Positions 24,101 through 38,098 of a stretch of 64,000 bases of DNA are shown here, one piece after another. The number at the start of each line of letters is the position of its first letter. Within the stretch, counting starts at the first letter, position 1. A model generated the notes under the pieces. The model was not told the origin of the DNA and ran no database searches. It saw only the letters and a list, made by a program, of their open reading frames with translations. The DNA comes from Chamaea fasciata (Eukaryota; Chordata; Aves; Passeriformes; Sylviidae): NCBI GenBank assembly GCA_029207755.1, contig JARCOQ010000003.1, positions 95,062,646 through 95,126,645 on the forward strand, in the 5' to 3' direction. Both the position numbers and the translations under genes were made by a program.

Positions 24101-27100
24101 ATTGAAAGATCACTGGAGAAATGGCAGAAATATACATTGTATTGTACCACAGATGCTTACATTGAAGCTACTGTCTCTATAGACACAATGCAACTGATTA
24201 TATTTTCCACTCTTATTCTATAGTTTCAGATACAGTTCTATGTGTAACCTCTGAGACTCATAACAAGAGTTGCTGAAAAAAAATAAACAAATTGTGCAAT
24301 TTTTAATTTAAATTCTAGAATGTTTAAGAAATTTTGTAATAAATTGGTTGTTGGGTGGTGATCACAGTCTGCCAGGGAAGAGAAATTTCATGAGGTTTAA
24401 GAATAAAATACTTTTTCAAGTCTGAAGTTAAATGGGACCACGTTTAGCCTTGTTTCATGTATTAAATAATTCCAGAGCACGCAACTATATTTACCTATTA
24501 TTGCAGTCGCTGCAGTTCACATTTGTGAACTAATTATTTCAGTAAGAAATAAAAACTGCTTTGGCATAGTTTACTTGCTCAAGCCAGCAAGCTTGTGAAA
24601 AGCCAGAACTGATGAAAACTGCTGTGACCTTGAAAAAGGAAAGTCAGGTAAGTAATTCCTTGCAATTCATTCTGCCCTGAATAAATTATGTGGGTAAGGA
24701 GAAGCTGTTACACTCCTTATTGTGAATTTGGGATCAAATGCAGTGGGTGAAGCCTGTTGTGGTTTCTGACCTGTCTCCCACAGAGTTTTGAAACATGGGA
24801 TGTTCTGCTCAAAGAAGAAATTTAGATTACTGCTTTTCTTAGTACAAGTTTGTTATACAACCTGCTTGTTGTTTAAAATTTCTTATTCAGACTTCAGTTT
24901 TGTTCATTCCTACCTCTTCACAAAACAGTGATGCATCTAATTAATCCTTGCTTTGACTGAGGTGCTGTAGTCATTTTGCCTATGCTTCTCATCAAGGTGA
25001 AAAAGAGGACTTCAATAAGTAATGAGACACAAAGTTACCTATTTATCTCCAAAACTGTCACCAAAAATACCACCAATATTGGCAGGTATACAATATGGCA
25101 TTTAAGTATAACTGATGTATAGAAGAAAATCAGGCTTGCTTCTATAAGGATGACCAAACCACCTATCGAACTTTCTTTTATGAAACACGAGAATGTCAGT
25201 TTTACAGTGTGATCTAAAATTTCATTTAATCCCCTTCAGTTGTTGTATTCATCTTGTTGTATTATATTACAACAATTAAGAAAAATAAGATACATAAAAA
25301 CTTCAGAAGAAACTTATTGCTAATCCCTAAAAGCATTTAATAAAAAATTCATGCTACCAGTCTGAATTTAATGTGGCAGCTTGACATGCAACAGTGATAT
25401 GAGCCGGAGTGTAGGGTAGGCAGAGAGTGGGATGGCAATGACAGTGGTCTGCAGGCAAGGAAAGGAAGGGGCAAAGCACACAGACTAGTGTGGGAGAAGT
25501 GAGGAAGGAGGAATAACAGGAGAAAAAACATCTGGTCTCAGATTTAGAGGCAGAAAGATTACAAATCCCTCATCCCTCAAGAATAAGGCTTTTTTTTTTT
25601 TACACAAGCTTTACTATTTATTTCTACATAATTGCCACTTTTGTGTACTTCTTTTGTTTAAAATAAGTGTTCACAGCTATTTCTTGTGTACTTTATTTTT
25701 AGAGAAGTAGCGGCAGATAGGATCCTCTTTATACCCATACTCCTGAGCTGCTGCTGCAGGTTTGATTGCTCAGCTGTGAATTCTATGGTTTGAAAATTTT
25801 CTGCTTTGACACTGCTCTTTTAAAGAAAATCCCATTACTGAAAACAGAGATGCTTGCAAAAATTAGCCAAGGGCATTATATGAAAGGAGTTGCTGTTTAA
25901 TATTTTTTCTATAAATAGCATAGTGTTTCTCTTCTCAAGAGACCAGCTGCTGTATCTGTTTAAAAGATACACACCTATTACAGAAAAGAGCCGAATAAAT
26001 AAATATGATAAATATAAAAATGTAAATATACATAAGCATATATGTATGTGGAATATATTCAATTTATTCACTGAATTTGAAATACATAATATATTTCAAG
26101 ACTATATCTCAAATATATTTGAAATATGTGTGTGTATATATATGCGTGTATAATATATTCAAAGTATATACATTTCAAATCTGGTGTTTAAAGGATTGGA
26201 CTGACATTACCACAAAAGAGCTTTTAACTTGCCACAGGAATTGGTCTTGTTAGAGAGAGGGAGTTCCCAGAGCACCTACTCAGAATCATTCTTCTAGGGC
26301 TACTTGGAGTTGAGGTAGTTTCAGACTAGACACTTGCTCTACCGTTGATCTTCCAGGAGAAACTGCTACTTAACACTAGCTGCAATAGATGAATCTAAAA
26401 ATACAAACACTTTTATGCCACTAGTAGAGAGCATTGGCATTTTAGGAAGTCAGCTGACTTCAGCAGTTAGACAGACATATCCAATGACTGTGCTTGAAAT
26501 GGTAAAGTTGTAATGTCACATGTATGAGTGACTCCCACAAGATTTTGTCATCACTTTCCCTACTTGCAGAACACATTATCACTAATAGAGAGGTGGCATA
26601 AGGAATAAAACAGGTTGCCTAAGAGCATCATTTGTTGTGTTTCGTAACTAGTAGTTAGCTGCCTATGTAACAGTAAATTGTTTACATTTCACTGGAACCT
26701 CCAGTCATTTTTCAGTCATTCACTCAAAGGCAGGGGCAGTTCTCCCCCAGGCAGCAGTGGGGTCCAGTCCCACAGGAACTTTCTAACCCTTAATAAAACC
26801 TTTCTGACTTTTACTTTTCCTTCTTGCTATGCATGGATGGCCCATGTCAGCACTGAGCCCAAGATCATGACACTGCAAGACAAGAGTTCCACACTGACAA
26901 AAGTAGATTGTACTGCCTAGTGGGAATCCCCACCAGCTAAAGGTGTCTGGATTCCAAGTTTCAGTGATATTTACCTCAGCGTGATTAGAATTATATCAAT
27001 TTTTCAACTGAAATTCCTAGTTTTAGAGTTTTTAATGCCTGCTTCTGCCTTTCTTAGCATGACTATATGAGGTAAAACATCCAAACTCACACTTTCTCCT

Positions 27101-27106
27101 GCTAAA
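21111..27106. other. Stretch without a recognised gene
   Basis: Mostly AT-rich. The section 23.33-24.06 kb is visibly richer in G+C and open on both strands (see findings), and an exon-like plus-strand segment lies at 24543-24647. An AT-rich ATATATT/GTGTGTATAT patch lies at about 26085-26165. Nothing was assigned to a known family. Confidence 0.45.
21355..21380. repeat. Poly(T) tract, 26 bases
   Basis: Twenty-six T preceded by CTTTTTTCTTTTTC. No flanking retrogene or SINE body was recognised on either side, so I read it as a simple homopolymer. Confidence 0.9.
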
Positions 27107-27111
27107 CCAGT
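27107..27111. repeat. Left target-site duplication CCAGT
   Basis: CCAGT directly precedes TGTCC and is repeated directly after GGACA. Confidence 0.85.
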
Positions 27112-27787
27112 TGTCCTGGTTTAGAGCAAATTTGGGAGAAAATCTCCAAATGAGGTCCCTCCAGAATAGCAAATTCAAGTGGCCCCTCCCCCAACCAGTT
27201 TGGAAAAAGATTTCCTTGGAGAAAAGTAGAAAAAACCTATTTTGTAGGCACAAACGAAGTGCCTACAAGCACAAAAAATGAATAACATGAAATAACAAAA
27301 CCTCTCACCGTTCTGAAGAGAGATGGCAAATTCAGAAAAGTCCTTGTTGTGGGATGTAGCTTGGCGCACTCAGTCTCTCATCAGTTCCTCCAGCAGTGGA
27401 AAAATGTCGTCCTGGGTTCCGGTGAGGTGCAGGTATTAGCTCCTGGCGCTCTTCTGTGTTTTCAGTCCAGGACAAGTTAAAACAGTCCCAAGAAAAAAAA
27501 AAATAAATAAAAAAGAGCCCAGGGAACTTCTCTGCCTTCTCTGCCTCAGGTAGCTAAAAACTAACTAAATACACAGGAGATCTCTGTCCTGCTGTCTGTC
27601 CGTGCTGCAGACAACACTGTCCAGGAGCGGAATGTGGACGAGCCACAGCAGTTTCTGCAAACAAACTCCGCACTGCTTCTTTCCCCCCTTGACTCTCAGA
27701 TCCAGTCTTAAAGATACAGAACATAATAGCCAACATAAAAAGAACAGATGAGTGAGGATACAGGCATCATAAAGTCACCCCAGGACA
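27112..27787 (-). mobile_element. Solo LTR of an endogenous retrovirus (676 bp)
   Basis: Plus-strand ends are TGTCCTGGTTTAGAGC and CACCCCAGGACA, so the ends form TGTCCTGG...CCAGGACA, an inverted-repeat LTR terminus. It is flanked by CCAGT at 27107-27111 and 27788-27792. Orientation is taken as minus because the minus-strand reading (TGTCCTGGGGTGACTTTATG at the start, AAATTTGCTCTAAACCAGG near the end) matches the sense form of a songbird LTR as I recall it. No internal retroviral genes are attached. Confidence 0.88.
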
Positions 27788-27792
27788 CCAGT
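27788..27792. repeat. Right target-site duplication CCAGT
   Basis: Second copy of CCAGT after the LTR end. Confidence 0.85.
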
Positions 27793-30700
27793 ACTGCATG
27801 TATGTACAACAGTTGCATAAGCAGAAATTTCTGAAAGTAGATTCTATCCTGCCATCTATAGCTTCCTCAGAAGCCTATAGCTGTTAAAGGTTGGATCAGA
27901 GGAGTTCTGCAAGGATATGTAAAAATATCTGAATATACCAGATTCAGCCCCAGAAAAATCCATGTTTCACAGCCGCTGGCACTCCTCCTGAGCAGGAGGT
28001 TAAAGAGAAACAGACTGATAGGAAGCCTTCTCAAAGCCAGGAAAAAAAATACACATTTAGAGTAGAATTTTTTCCCAGCCTTGAGAAAGTGAGGAAAGGG
28101 CCCAACACATCTGCAGCTGAACTTCAGAGTTGTAATCTACACTACATTAGAAAATATTCCAGCTCTCTGTATTTCTATAGGAGTCAGGAGAGAACCATCT
28201 ACCAGACCCCTGGCAGATTTTGGGTGCAGGTCACATAACAGATCTCCCAAAGAATTCATGATTGTTTGAAAGAAGTGTGCCTCTGCCATGTCCCCCTCCA
28301 AATTTCAAGGCTAAACTTTTAATTGTTGCTTGCTAACAGCTTCAGTGGCAGAGAATGGTACTTGGCACATTTAATTTGCTAGTACCAACATAGCCAGAGG
28401 GTCTATGAAGAGCGTTGTCAGCAGCAGAGCAGATTTGAGACAGCTGAACTACTGTGATTCTTTAGGCTCACAGGGTTTGTAGTACAGACTGGCAGTAACT
28501 ATACATAAGAAAATGTGTAATACAGCTTGAAAGCGTTTTGCTGATTTATTTCAAAATCTCTATATATTCATTATAAACCAGAGGAACACAATTCTAAACT
28601 AAAACAAAGTAGAAGTCCAGTGATTCGGCAGAGAATTTCATAGCATTGTAAGTACATATCCCCTATATCATGCTCATATTTTTAAAGATAAGATTTTAAT
28701 TGAACTTCAGCCAATGAATTATTCTCATACAAACATAAAGCAATAACAAAAGCAGCAATAGGCTTACTAATACTTACAACTTTAATTTTCTACTAAAGGA
28801 TAATAAGGTCATTAGTGAGCTCAGAACATTGTCCCTCTGGAGTAAAATAAATTGGCTTAATATTTTTGGAGCTGCTTAAAGCATAGAGATACTGTATTTT
28901 CCCAGAATTAAAGTATTTTCATTTAATTGTGCCAAAGAAATAATCCCTCAAGTATTTATAATGCATAGATATACAACAATTGGTAATTTTGTTTAATAGT
29001 GTGTAAAAAAATAAGGATAATGGATTTTTGAAAAGTAAGCTTAGGCAGCATCAGGGACCTGAGGAGGCAGTATGTAGTCAAAGTATTTGAATGGCTGCTT
29101 AAAATTAGCTTCCTGGTTTACAAGATGTAATATCCAAAGACTTAGTCCACTGATTTTATGTCTCCATTTTAAAATGTTGCTATCCATGTTGGTAGCTTAA
29201 CTGTTTGTACATTACAGTCCTTTTTCATTCATAAGCACCTCAAAAATCCTCATTAAGTGTGATGATGGAGCAAAAATCATAGAATGAGAAGAACTGAAGA
29301 GAGAATCTTGAAATGCTGGCATGGAAAAAAAAAAAGCCACTAAAATGTGGAAGCAATTTAGAATTCCATACACAATTGTGAATGTGAAATAAGACCTAAA
29401 AAAACCTCAAACATTATTAATTGCTTCATGAAAGTGAGAAGAGTCAAAGAAAGCAACTGCATAAATATATTTTTTTAAAAAAATTGCTATCTTGGAGACC
29501 TGTAACTACCTTTCACTAGGTCAGGAAGAATAAGTTATCTGATAATGCCACAGAATTTTTCAGATCATTGCACTCCTAATAAGAATAAAGCTTTTGTAAG
29601 ATCCATCTTTAATCTCATAAAGCAAAAAAAATAAGAATATAAAATATTTCAGTCAGATTTCTGTGTTACTGAGTTTAACATTGAGCTTTGATGAATCTTT
29701 AGGCTCTGCACGGGATCAGATTTTAATGGGCCTCAAAAACCCAAGAGTGAGAGTGGCACTAGAAGAGGCTGATGAAAGGCACTAAACCGTAGTGAATTAG
29801 AAGCCAGTGGAGCCCAAATTGCATGTTCTGGCAAAGGTATAAGGGAGCACTGCACTGCAGAACAGAAAATCAGGCTCCCACACAGCCATTTATTTCAGTA
29901 AGTGCCCAAAATACTAACATCTTAGCCTTTTTTTGCAAGAGACACGTACCAAAGTAGATATGGAATAAAACACCATTACAGTGTCCGCTTTAAACAAGAA
30001 CTGCAGTAAATGTTTGAACTAGAGTGCCAAAGAACCAAAGCTAAGTTTTTGCAGAGAGGAAGCAGCACAGTACAGAACAGCCACAGGCTGCATAACGATG
30101 GTAGCAGCAATCAAGGAAGGTTCTGATCACCAGGAATGATTTGAGATGCATCAGCACAGACATCACCTCTTCACATAATTTGTTTGGGAAACTTTCAAGG
30201 TTGAATCTATCTCATCTAATTTTAGGCTTATACTTGCTAGATCTCTGAGATGGCTCCCCCAGGTTACTCAGCAGTCATTGCTGGAGAAATACCTAATCCT
30301 AAAAATATAATTCATTTGACTCCTTCTAAAAGAGTATTCTATGAAAATATGAACTCTACCTTAGAACTTAATTTCTTCCCATCTTTGCCTCAGCTGCAAA
30401 AGTCCATATGAATCACGCAGATGTAGCTGAGTTGTACAACATTAGTTAAATGTATTCTAAGTCAGGCATCACAAGCACTTAAGAAGACAGAAACAAAAGA
30501 CATATATATGAGAACAAAAAAATACAGCTTAAGAGAATTTAAAAAAAAAAGAAAGAAATTTTAAGCCTAAAAATATATAAAGACAATAACATAACAAAGA
30601 AGAAATCAGAATTTTAAGCTCTCTGTGAAAATGCATTGTCCAACAAGAATTGTCCAATTTATGCTGCAAGTTTTGCATAGGTTTATTTATACTGAAAAAA

Positions 30701-33700
30701 CAATTATACCCCACTTCTGGATTATTATTTCCATTATTACATCAGTTTGTTTCAGGAACCTGAAACAAGAAAGCCAGTCTGCACTGTTGATATTTAGACT
30801 CGACATGGATTCCAACTTTGACAATGACAGGAATGAAATCCCAAGCAATTGCTAAGAACTTAAATATTTAGCGAAAGAAGATGGTTATACATTGTGCCTA
30901 TATTGGCAAGTGGAAATCAGATTCATCAGGAAAATCTTGGTGCTTAGAACCCTACACTCACCCTATAATCATCCCAAAGTACTCTTCCATAAAAGTATTG
31001 TAATTGCTACACAGATTTTGAAGGAAAATATAAGTTTGGGCCAGCTGCTATGGACTACACCTGCTGGATCATTAATCTTGCATGCTCTTTGTATAACACT
31101 GACTGTGAAAGATACTGTCATACATCCAGCAGTGATCAGGCATTTGTCTTGATAATACAGAGATGGTAGTACACATATCCTCTGCAGGTATCAAAAGAAA
31201 AGTGTAGGCTTCTATCTTTCTTTCATGAGTGGTATCTTTATGATTGAAACACCTAGATTCTTGCATTACTAAGGCTATTTTCTGCTACCTGCTACAGAAC
31301 AACCTAACTCGGAGTTTCTAAGCAAACAGTCCTTTAAGCTGGGGCTGCCCTCCCTGCTGGGCACCAGCATGTAACCCAGTGAGTGTGCAAAATGTGCTGG
31401 TGAAGGCCATGAGCAAAGACGTGTGTGAGGGCCTGCCTGCTACTAACAAGAGCAGCTTGATTTTGTTAATAATAACTTAATGATTAAAGGAGATAGTAAA
31501 AAACTCTGGTTGTGATCTGTGTGTCCCCCTACCTCAATCAGTTGCCAGAGAAGGAAGTTTAAAATAGTCCGTCCAGCCTACCTGTAGCTATCTGAGGGCA
31601 GCTCTCCAGAGACTCTGCAAACACCAGACTGTACCAAGCAAACACCAAATGTATTAACTTTCAAGGAGTTTCATATCTTTGGCAATTATGAATGAGTATT
31701 TTCTCTTTTGACTACCAAAATGGCTTGTATAGGACTGGAATAAATACCAAGTTTTTAGAAGGTTGAAGCAGGATGAAACTTTCTGAAATAATACGTTATG
31801 TCAACGTAATACATAAAACTCTTTCAGGGACATTGCTTTTTCCACAGCAAAGATACGTGTATATCACACATATAAGAATTATATCCTAAAATTACTTCTT
31901 AGGGATGATCTTCGAAGATTTGTCTGCACAGTCATAAAGAACAAAGGAAGAGTTTTGCTAAAGGCAAATCCTATTGCGAAACAGTTAATTCCCTAAAATT
32001 AAAAATCCTGAGTGCCCCAAACTTTTTAGTTGTACATAATTCTCAATGAATGAACCAATTTAGAGAATAACATTTAATTACATTTTAAGGAAATTACTAT
32101 ATCCCCGGATTTTTAACATTCTTTTGGCTAATAAGAGATACCATACAACCATGAACATAGTCAAAAACATCAAGTGAAATATTCACAACAGCTTATACTC
32201 ACTCACCTTTGTATATTGAATATGCTTTGAACCTTCCAACTTTTTACACTGATGTGAAAATTTGCATCTCTGTAGTTCCAGTGGAATGTAACATTAAAAG
32301 ATGCCATGAAATTGGATAGCTTGACAGCCTGTAAATCATGAACTATAACCTTCACTCTGTTTCTTCTCTTTTTGGTCTAATAATACACTTTTGAACTAAG
32401 CAGCACTTGCATTTTACTACTCAGTGGTTTTAATCTGATACTTTAACTTTGTGCTATTTTTTTTTTTTCAGGATAAAAAAACAGTAAGAGATTAGAGCAA
32501 GCTGGTGGTCAGAGAAGGTAGAGAACAGCCAACCATTTTGAAGGGAGGAACTGTGAGATAGAACTTATGGTTTCCTTTCAAACCTATCAAGTTTGCTGTC
32601 AAATTTAGTCGTACTGTTTTAAACTGTCTATGTCATTCTATTTACTGGATCAGCTATGGCAGAGAGGAGCTAAATTTAATGATTTATGGGTCTGTTGCAG
32701 TCCTAGGAATACTCACAGAAAGCATTCAACTTTAAAAATAAACATACAAAAAAAGTGAAAGTACTCTCAGATGAGTGCAGTTTTCCCAATGTATTTAAGA
32801 GTTCTTCAGTTGCAAATATTTAAGCAGAACATCTCAAAACTATTTATAATTTCTTAATTGTGCCCCAGGTATCAGAAAAAGATTCAATTTATAGTCTCAG
32901 AATTCTTAAAGTCTTCACACTTCTCAGTCTGTTGTTTGTGGTTTCCATTACCTTTTCTCCTCAAACATCACCTGTTTGCTGTTTGCTTTAATGGAAATAC
33001 AAATACAGACTGGTCACAGACTCACAATAACTATATCTCATTTTTCTTTCCTAATTCATTCTGTTTTCCTCTTCTTGGCATATTCTCTGGGCAGTTCATG
33101 CTTCCTCATGCATCAACATTATAAAACTAAAAAACGCAGGTTTTTCACAGCACTAATCTCACTTGCATCTTTGGTTTGTTTGTTTTTTGTTTTTTTTCCT
33201 CATCTTAAACCTTCTAGTACTCTGAACATTACTTTAGCCTTCCCAGTTCTGAGAGTGAGTAATAATCTCTTGATGGCACCTATCCCAGCATGGGTAAAAG
33301 CATCCTGTTGCTGAGACACTGAGGTTAAAATGAATTCACATTGACGGTACTTTATGATTACTCTTTATAGGCTATTTTGGTGATTCAGTTATTGTTTCTG
33401 CTTCTCTATTTCTATTCTTTTAAGAAAATTTTCTCAACATAAAAGTGTTTCTTTATATGAAACATTAAAATACTTGAATTTGTTATTTTTTTAAAAAAAA
33501 CTAATACTGTATATAAGGCACTTCCTTATATAAATATTTACATTAATTTCAGATCATATATTCTCCTTATCTCTTCATATATTCTGTTACAATAGCGTTT
33601 AGAGTTTTAAAATTTGCAGACAATAATTAATCTGGTACTAAATTATTTAATTAGCTTTCTGAGGAATCTTATAGAGAGGAGCTGATGCCTCCAAGATTAA

Positions 33701-35334
33701 TAATTTCACTTTTCCATTAAACATGTTCGAGCTAATTTTGTAGACAGTGTCTGCTGATCCTGCCCCCAGTGTCTCAGCACAGATGCCTAAAAAGGTGAGT
33801 GCCTGCAACCACTGCAGTTCGATACCCGATTAATATAGAATGTATATTTTATGTGTGTTGCAATAGAAGTAGCAATACAAAGAAAATCCAGAACCCTTGA
33901 GTTGTTGGTTTGTTCTTCAGCAGGTAAGAAAGGACCTGCAAAAAGCCTCAAACATGTGATTTACTGGTGGGCAGTCATCTTTGCTTCTGGGTTTGATTAC
34001 AGGTCAAGAATATAAACACTGTTTTTTCTATTCCCAATCCAGGTGTATAAAGCTCCCATAAACCCAGCTGAATTTATGCTGAAGGACTGATGATCTGGGA
34101 ATAATCTGCACAAGATTCTTTGTGACTTTTATAGATCATGACAACAAGCAAAAAGGAGATAAGGATAGCACCTATTTAAATTTAGTGGATAATATGAGAT
34201 AATCCAAGTTTCCCAGTCAAAGTATAATTTTAATGTCTATTAAAAGGATTGGATACAGTTCAGAATTTTTTTTATCCCTCTGTTTAACCTTAGGGGAATT
34301 GCTATGTCTGTATTTCCAAAAATGCATACGTCTTTCACTACTAATGGACTTCTCATCCTAAGTCAATTAAGTGCTTACTGAAAGTTCTGTCAAGAGTTTT
34401 CCTTCCAAGTCTGTTTGTCTTTTCTTTAAGTTTCAAGAGCAGCATTTTCTCATGTGATATTTTTAAAAACATGTCGATGTATAGGATTGGGATCTCCTAT
34501 ACACTACTTTAATACAAATAATTAAAATAAAATCTTAATATGCAAAAAGATGATAGTTATTTGTGGAATGTGTCTGTTCTTAGAGCTGAATAAAAGTTTC
34601 CAACTTTATTTACAAAAGATAAAATTAAACTTCCTATACTTTTAGAAACAGAGGTATTCATTCCCTTACAGTACACATTGTCCCAATAGAACTTTAAAAA
34701 TTAAAATGATGAAACAATTTGGTAAAATTTATTAAATACCAGCATACTCTTCAAAATTGACTTGCAAAAATTTCCAGTGAATATTCAGCAAAAAAGTGGC
34801 CAGTGGCTTCCATATTTTCATGTCTTTCATATCTCATGTATGTTCTCACTCATTAGAGACTTCATTTGTTAAACAATACCTGTCCTTGAAAAAATAGTAA
34901 GAGCATGTCTAATGCAGTTTGAACAAATCACACATTCAAAAAGCTACTTGAAATTTTTATATGTTTTTGCTGAAAAATTTTAACTACCTTACAACACCGG
35001 TTACATACTATATAAAAAATGAATTCCAGTTAACAAATATCAAAGAATTAAAGGTTTTAAAATAAGAAATCTTGCAGAATAAAACCATTGACAGGACACA
35101 CTAATAATTAAAAACATTCATTTGCACTGTGGTATGTATGCTGTTTTCTGCCTCTGCCTTTGTGTCAGATATCACTACAATGTATTTTGAATATTGTCTC
35201 ATAATCACACTTATTATCACAGAATATATGCAGCTTTGAAGGAAGACTATCCCTAGGCAGAGACTTTAGGTGTATTTCTTAATGTAACAGAGGAAAAATA
35301 CCTGGATTCATTCTATTTATCTGAAATAGGTACC
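27793..35334. other. Long AT-rich unique stretch
   Basis: About 7.5 kb with no recognised gene or repeat family. Short open frames (for example 30625-30855, 30892-31152, 32976-33314 plus) lack splice or family support. A strong GTGAGT donor after a short ATG frame at 33783-33794 is noted under findings. Confidence 0.5.
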
Positions 35335-35515
35335 CAGCCTTGGCTTGTGTGGGCATACTTGCAGATGGGTGTCCCACCTGGAGGCATGTTGTGAATGCCC
35401 TGTCCCTGGAAGTGTTCAAGGCCAGGTGTGAACCTGGGAAACCTGATGTAGCAGGTGGCATTCCCCCTACGGCAGATAGGGGAATTTTAGGTTTGGATCT
35501 CTAAGAAACCCTCAA
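35335..35515 (+). mobile_element. CR1 3' UTR fragment
   Basis: The block GCCCTGTCCCTGGAAGTGTT then CAAGGCCAGGTGTGAACCTG and GTGGCATTCCCCCTACGGCA follows the sense 3' UTR of CR1 just before its tail. No tail is visible, so this is a decayed fragment. Confidence 0.7.
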
Positions 35516-35879
35516 ACCCAAGCCATTCATATGCAGTGAGGATCCAGACCCTCATGCCCAAAAGATGGAAACTATTCCCACAGAGCAAAGGACCCCAAGA
35601 CCAGTTCTCATGCATGGGACTTCCAAATTATGTAAGAGGGGAAAGGAGCAGAATGATAGCTCTGTGAGTTTTGAGGCTTCCTGGGAAGAAAAAAAAATGG
35701 AGCTTTTGATTCTTGCAGAGAACAGGTCCTGTGAGGAGCAGGTTTATCCTGGAGAAAAGGAGGCATAGAGAATTTGCTCTCTCTGACTACTCAAAAGGAG
35801 GTTGTAGCAACTTGAGGTCAGTCACTTTTCCCAAGTAACAAGCGATAGGAAAAAGAGTCCTCGAGCTATGCCTTTCTGT

Positions 35880-36060
35880 GAAAGGACTCTCAAGCACTGG
35901 ATGCCCAGGTAAATGGTTGAGTCTTCATCCCTGGAGGTATTTCAAAGACATGTGGATATGGCATTTAGGGAAGTGGTTTAATGGCAGACCTGGAAGTGTT
36001 AAGTTTACTGTTGGCTTCAATAATATGAAAGGTCTTTTCTAATCTAAGTGATTCTATGTT
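35880..36060 (+). mobile_element. CR1 3' end with tail
   Basis: Runs from GGATGCCCAGGTAAATGGTT through CATCCCTGGAGGTATTTC and TGTGGATATGGCATTTAGGG to AGGTCTTTTCTAATCTAAGT and the tail GATTCTATG. It repeats the same 3' UTR zone as the fragment ending at 35515, so the two are separate insertions or subfamilies. Confidence 0.8.
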
Positions 36061-38098
36061 TCCTGTCTATGATCTCACATTCTGCATTGCAGTAGATGGG
36101 TTTTCTTTGATGAATGTTACCAACAGCAGGTACGACTCCTGCTGAAGTTTTTCCTCAGATCTATGCACTTGCAGAACATTCTTCATTATTCAGAGTAGGG
36201 GATGGACTTAATATATTATAAACTTAGCAAAAATGTGCAAAGTAAATCTATATTACATACCCACTGTGTGATTTGTGAACTCACAACTTGGTCAATTCAA
36301 AACACACGTTTACTAGAACATGCAGACGCACTTTTCCACAGCAAGAGATCTTTCAGTGCCAGGGTTCATCACTTGATACCAGCAACAGTGGGAGTGGTTC
36401 TGTTAAAAAAAAAAAAAAAAGGTAGCAACTGGGGTTTTTTTTGTTTTGCTTTCTTCTTTTACTGTGAGAGAAACATATTTCATTCTTCTTTATCGCAGTG
36501 TTCTAAAATTTCTTTAATTTAGGTATAAAGAGAAACAACAAGTCTGTGGGACGAGATCAGATCTAGAAAACTGTTCCTCAAAGTTTGAAGTCTAGGAAAG
36601 TGAAGGGCAAGTGAAATATGTGCTTTGAGACTTCATTTCAAGTTACTGCTTTCTGCAGTGAAAAATCGATTTTCAGCAGACCTTTCTGAAACACACTACA
36701 AATTTTGAAAATGTAAGGAAATCCATGGATTTTATTTCTTTTATTTAATTTTCAAATCCTCCGAATTTATTTAAATATTTTGATTATGATTGACTTACGG
36801 CATATCCCTGCACTTTGAGGGATCAAAATACAAAGGGGTTGGATGTTTTTGTGCACACTAGGGAATCTGAGCACAGAAGGTCAGATATTACAGATGTTCC
36901 TTACTTGAGTCTCTGTGTGCCAAGGGGGAAAAGCAAACTTCCTACAAATCTTCTCTCACACACAAATATTTATACTGGAGAGCAGGCTGAAAGAAGAGAA
37001 AAACAGAAATGGTTTTTAGCTAGGTGACCACAAGATTTTAACAATTCTAAGTCCATCATATGAGATAGATTTAAAAAGACAGAGATTTTAAAAGACAGCA
37101 GTCTACAGATATAGAGGCCTAAAATTCTTGTCACTAATGGATAGTGTGTTTATCATTAAGTATCTCCACTAGTAATAACACTGAGAAAAATGCTATTATG
37201 CTGCCAAAAAGATGAAATACTATCAGCAGCAGCAGAAGCAGAGGCAATATCCCATGTAAAAAGGAAAAAATAAAAAGAAAAGAAAACCCCCATGGTGTTT
37301 TCTGCTTCCTACCTCCTCTAAAAAAATGATAGCGTTTTTTAACAATTATTCTGCCACAGCAACAGACTATAAGGCTCAGAGATTGCACATACATTCTCTT
37401 TTTAGTGCCAGTTTTACCCATAGCTAAATTTATAGTTATGATTCCACCTGGATATGTCAAGGTGCTATGCATTTGCCAAGGATGAAGAGGACAAAGTCCT
37501 TGGAGGGGCTGCAATTCTCTTCGTCAACTACTCTGGCCAGGCAATGGCAGCTAGATGGGATAGTATGTCCACAGAAAATACTTGCTTAAATCACAGAAGC
37601 AATCGTGCTTGGGATGATTACTCAACTATACCAGCCAATATGATGACAGCTCATAGTGTTTTTTTTAATATCCAGATTGTTTTAAATCTGCACAGTTTAG
37701 TGGCCTATTTGTAAATTTCTGTAAGACACATTATTTTAGTTTATTCAAATTAATATACTATGCCAGCAGTGGCGGAATGTGGAAAATGGAATAATAACAA
37801 CTGGTCATTACATTTTAAATTTAAATTGTAATTCCCACTGAACTGTGATAATGTCAGTAAATGAACACAGAAGTCCAAAAGTATTTTTCCAAAATAACAC
37901 TGGAATTTCAAAAGAGGAGCCACCTGTCCCTACTTCTTTTAACCATGAAAGACCTATTTCAAGATAAATACAAGAGAAATTGTAAGAAATGTTAATATCA
38001 AATTGATTACCTGTAACATTATATTACACCTTGTTCCCAAACACAGCTCCTGGAAGGTCTTTTTAATGATCAATATTATGACCATTTACTCAAAAGTT
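36061..38098. other. Non-coding stretch
   Basis: No recognised gene. The longest frame (37134-37514 minus, 126 codons) is low-complexity, rich in F and L, and has no flanking splice support. Confidence 0.5.
36405..36420. repeat. Poly(A) tract, 16 bases
   Basis: Sixteen A after GGTTCTGTT. No gene copy precedes it. Confidence 0.9.

Noticed and set aside
25349..25531. Minus-strand frame after an excellent acceptor (CCTTGCCTGCAG)
   Set aside because: Only about 26 codons to a stop, no upstream partner exon and no recognisable protein; probably a pyrimidine-rich coincidence.
37134..37514. 126-codon minus-strand frame
   Set aside because: Low-complexity, F/L-rich composition from A/T-rich DNA and no splice or family support.
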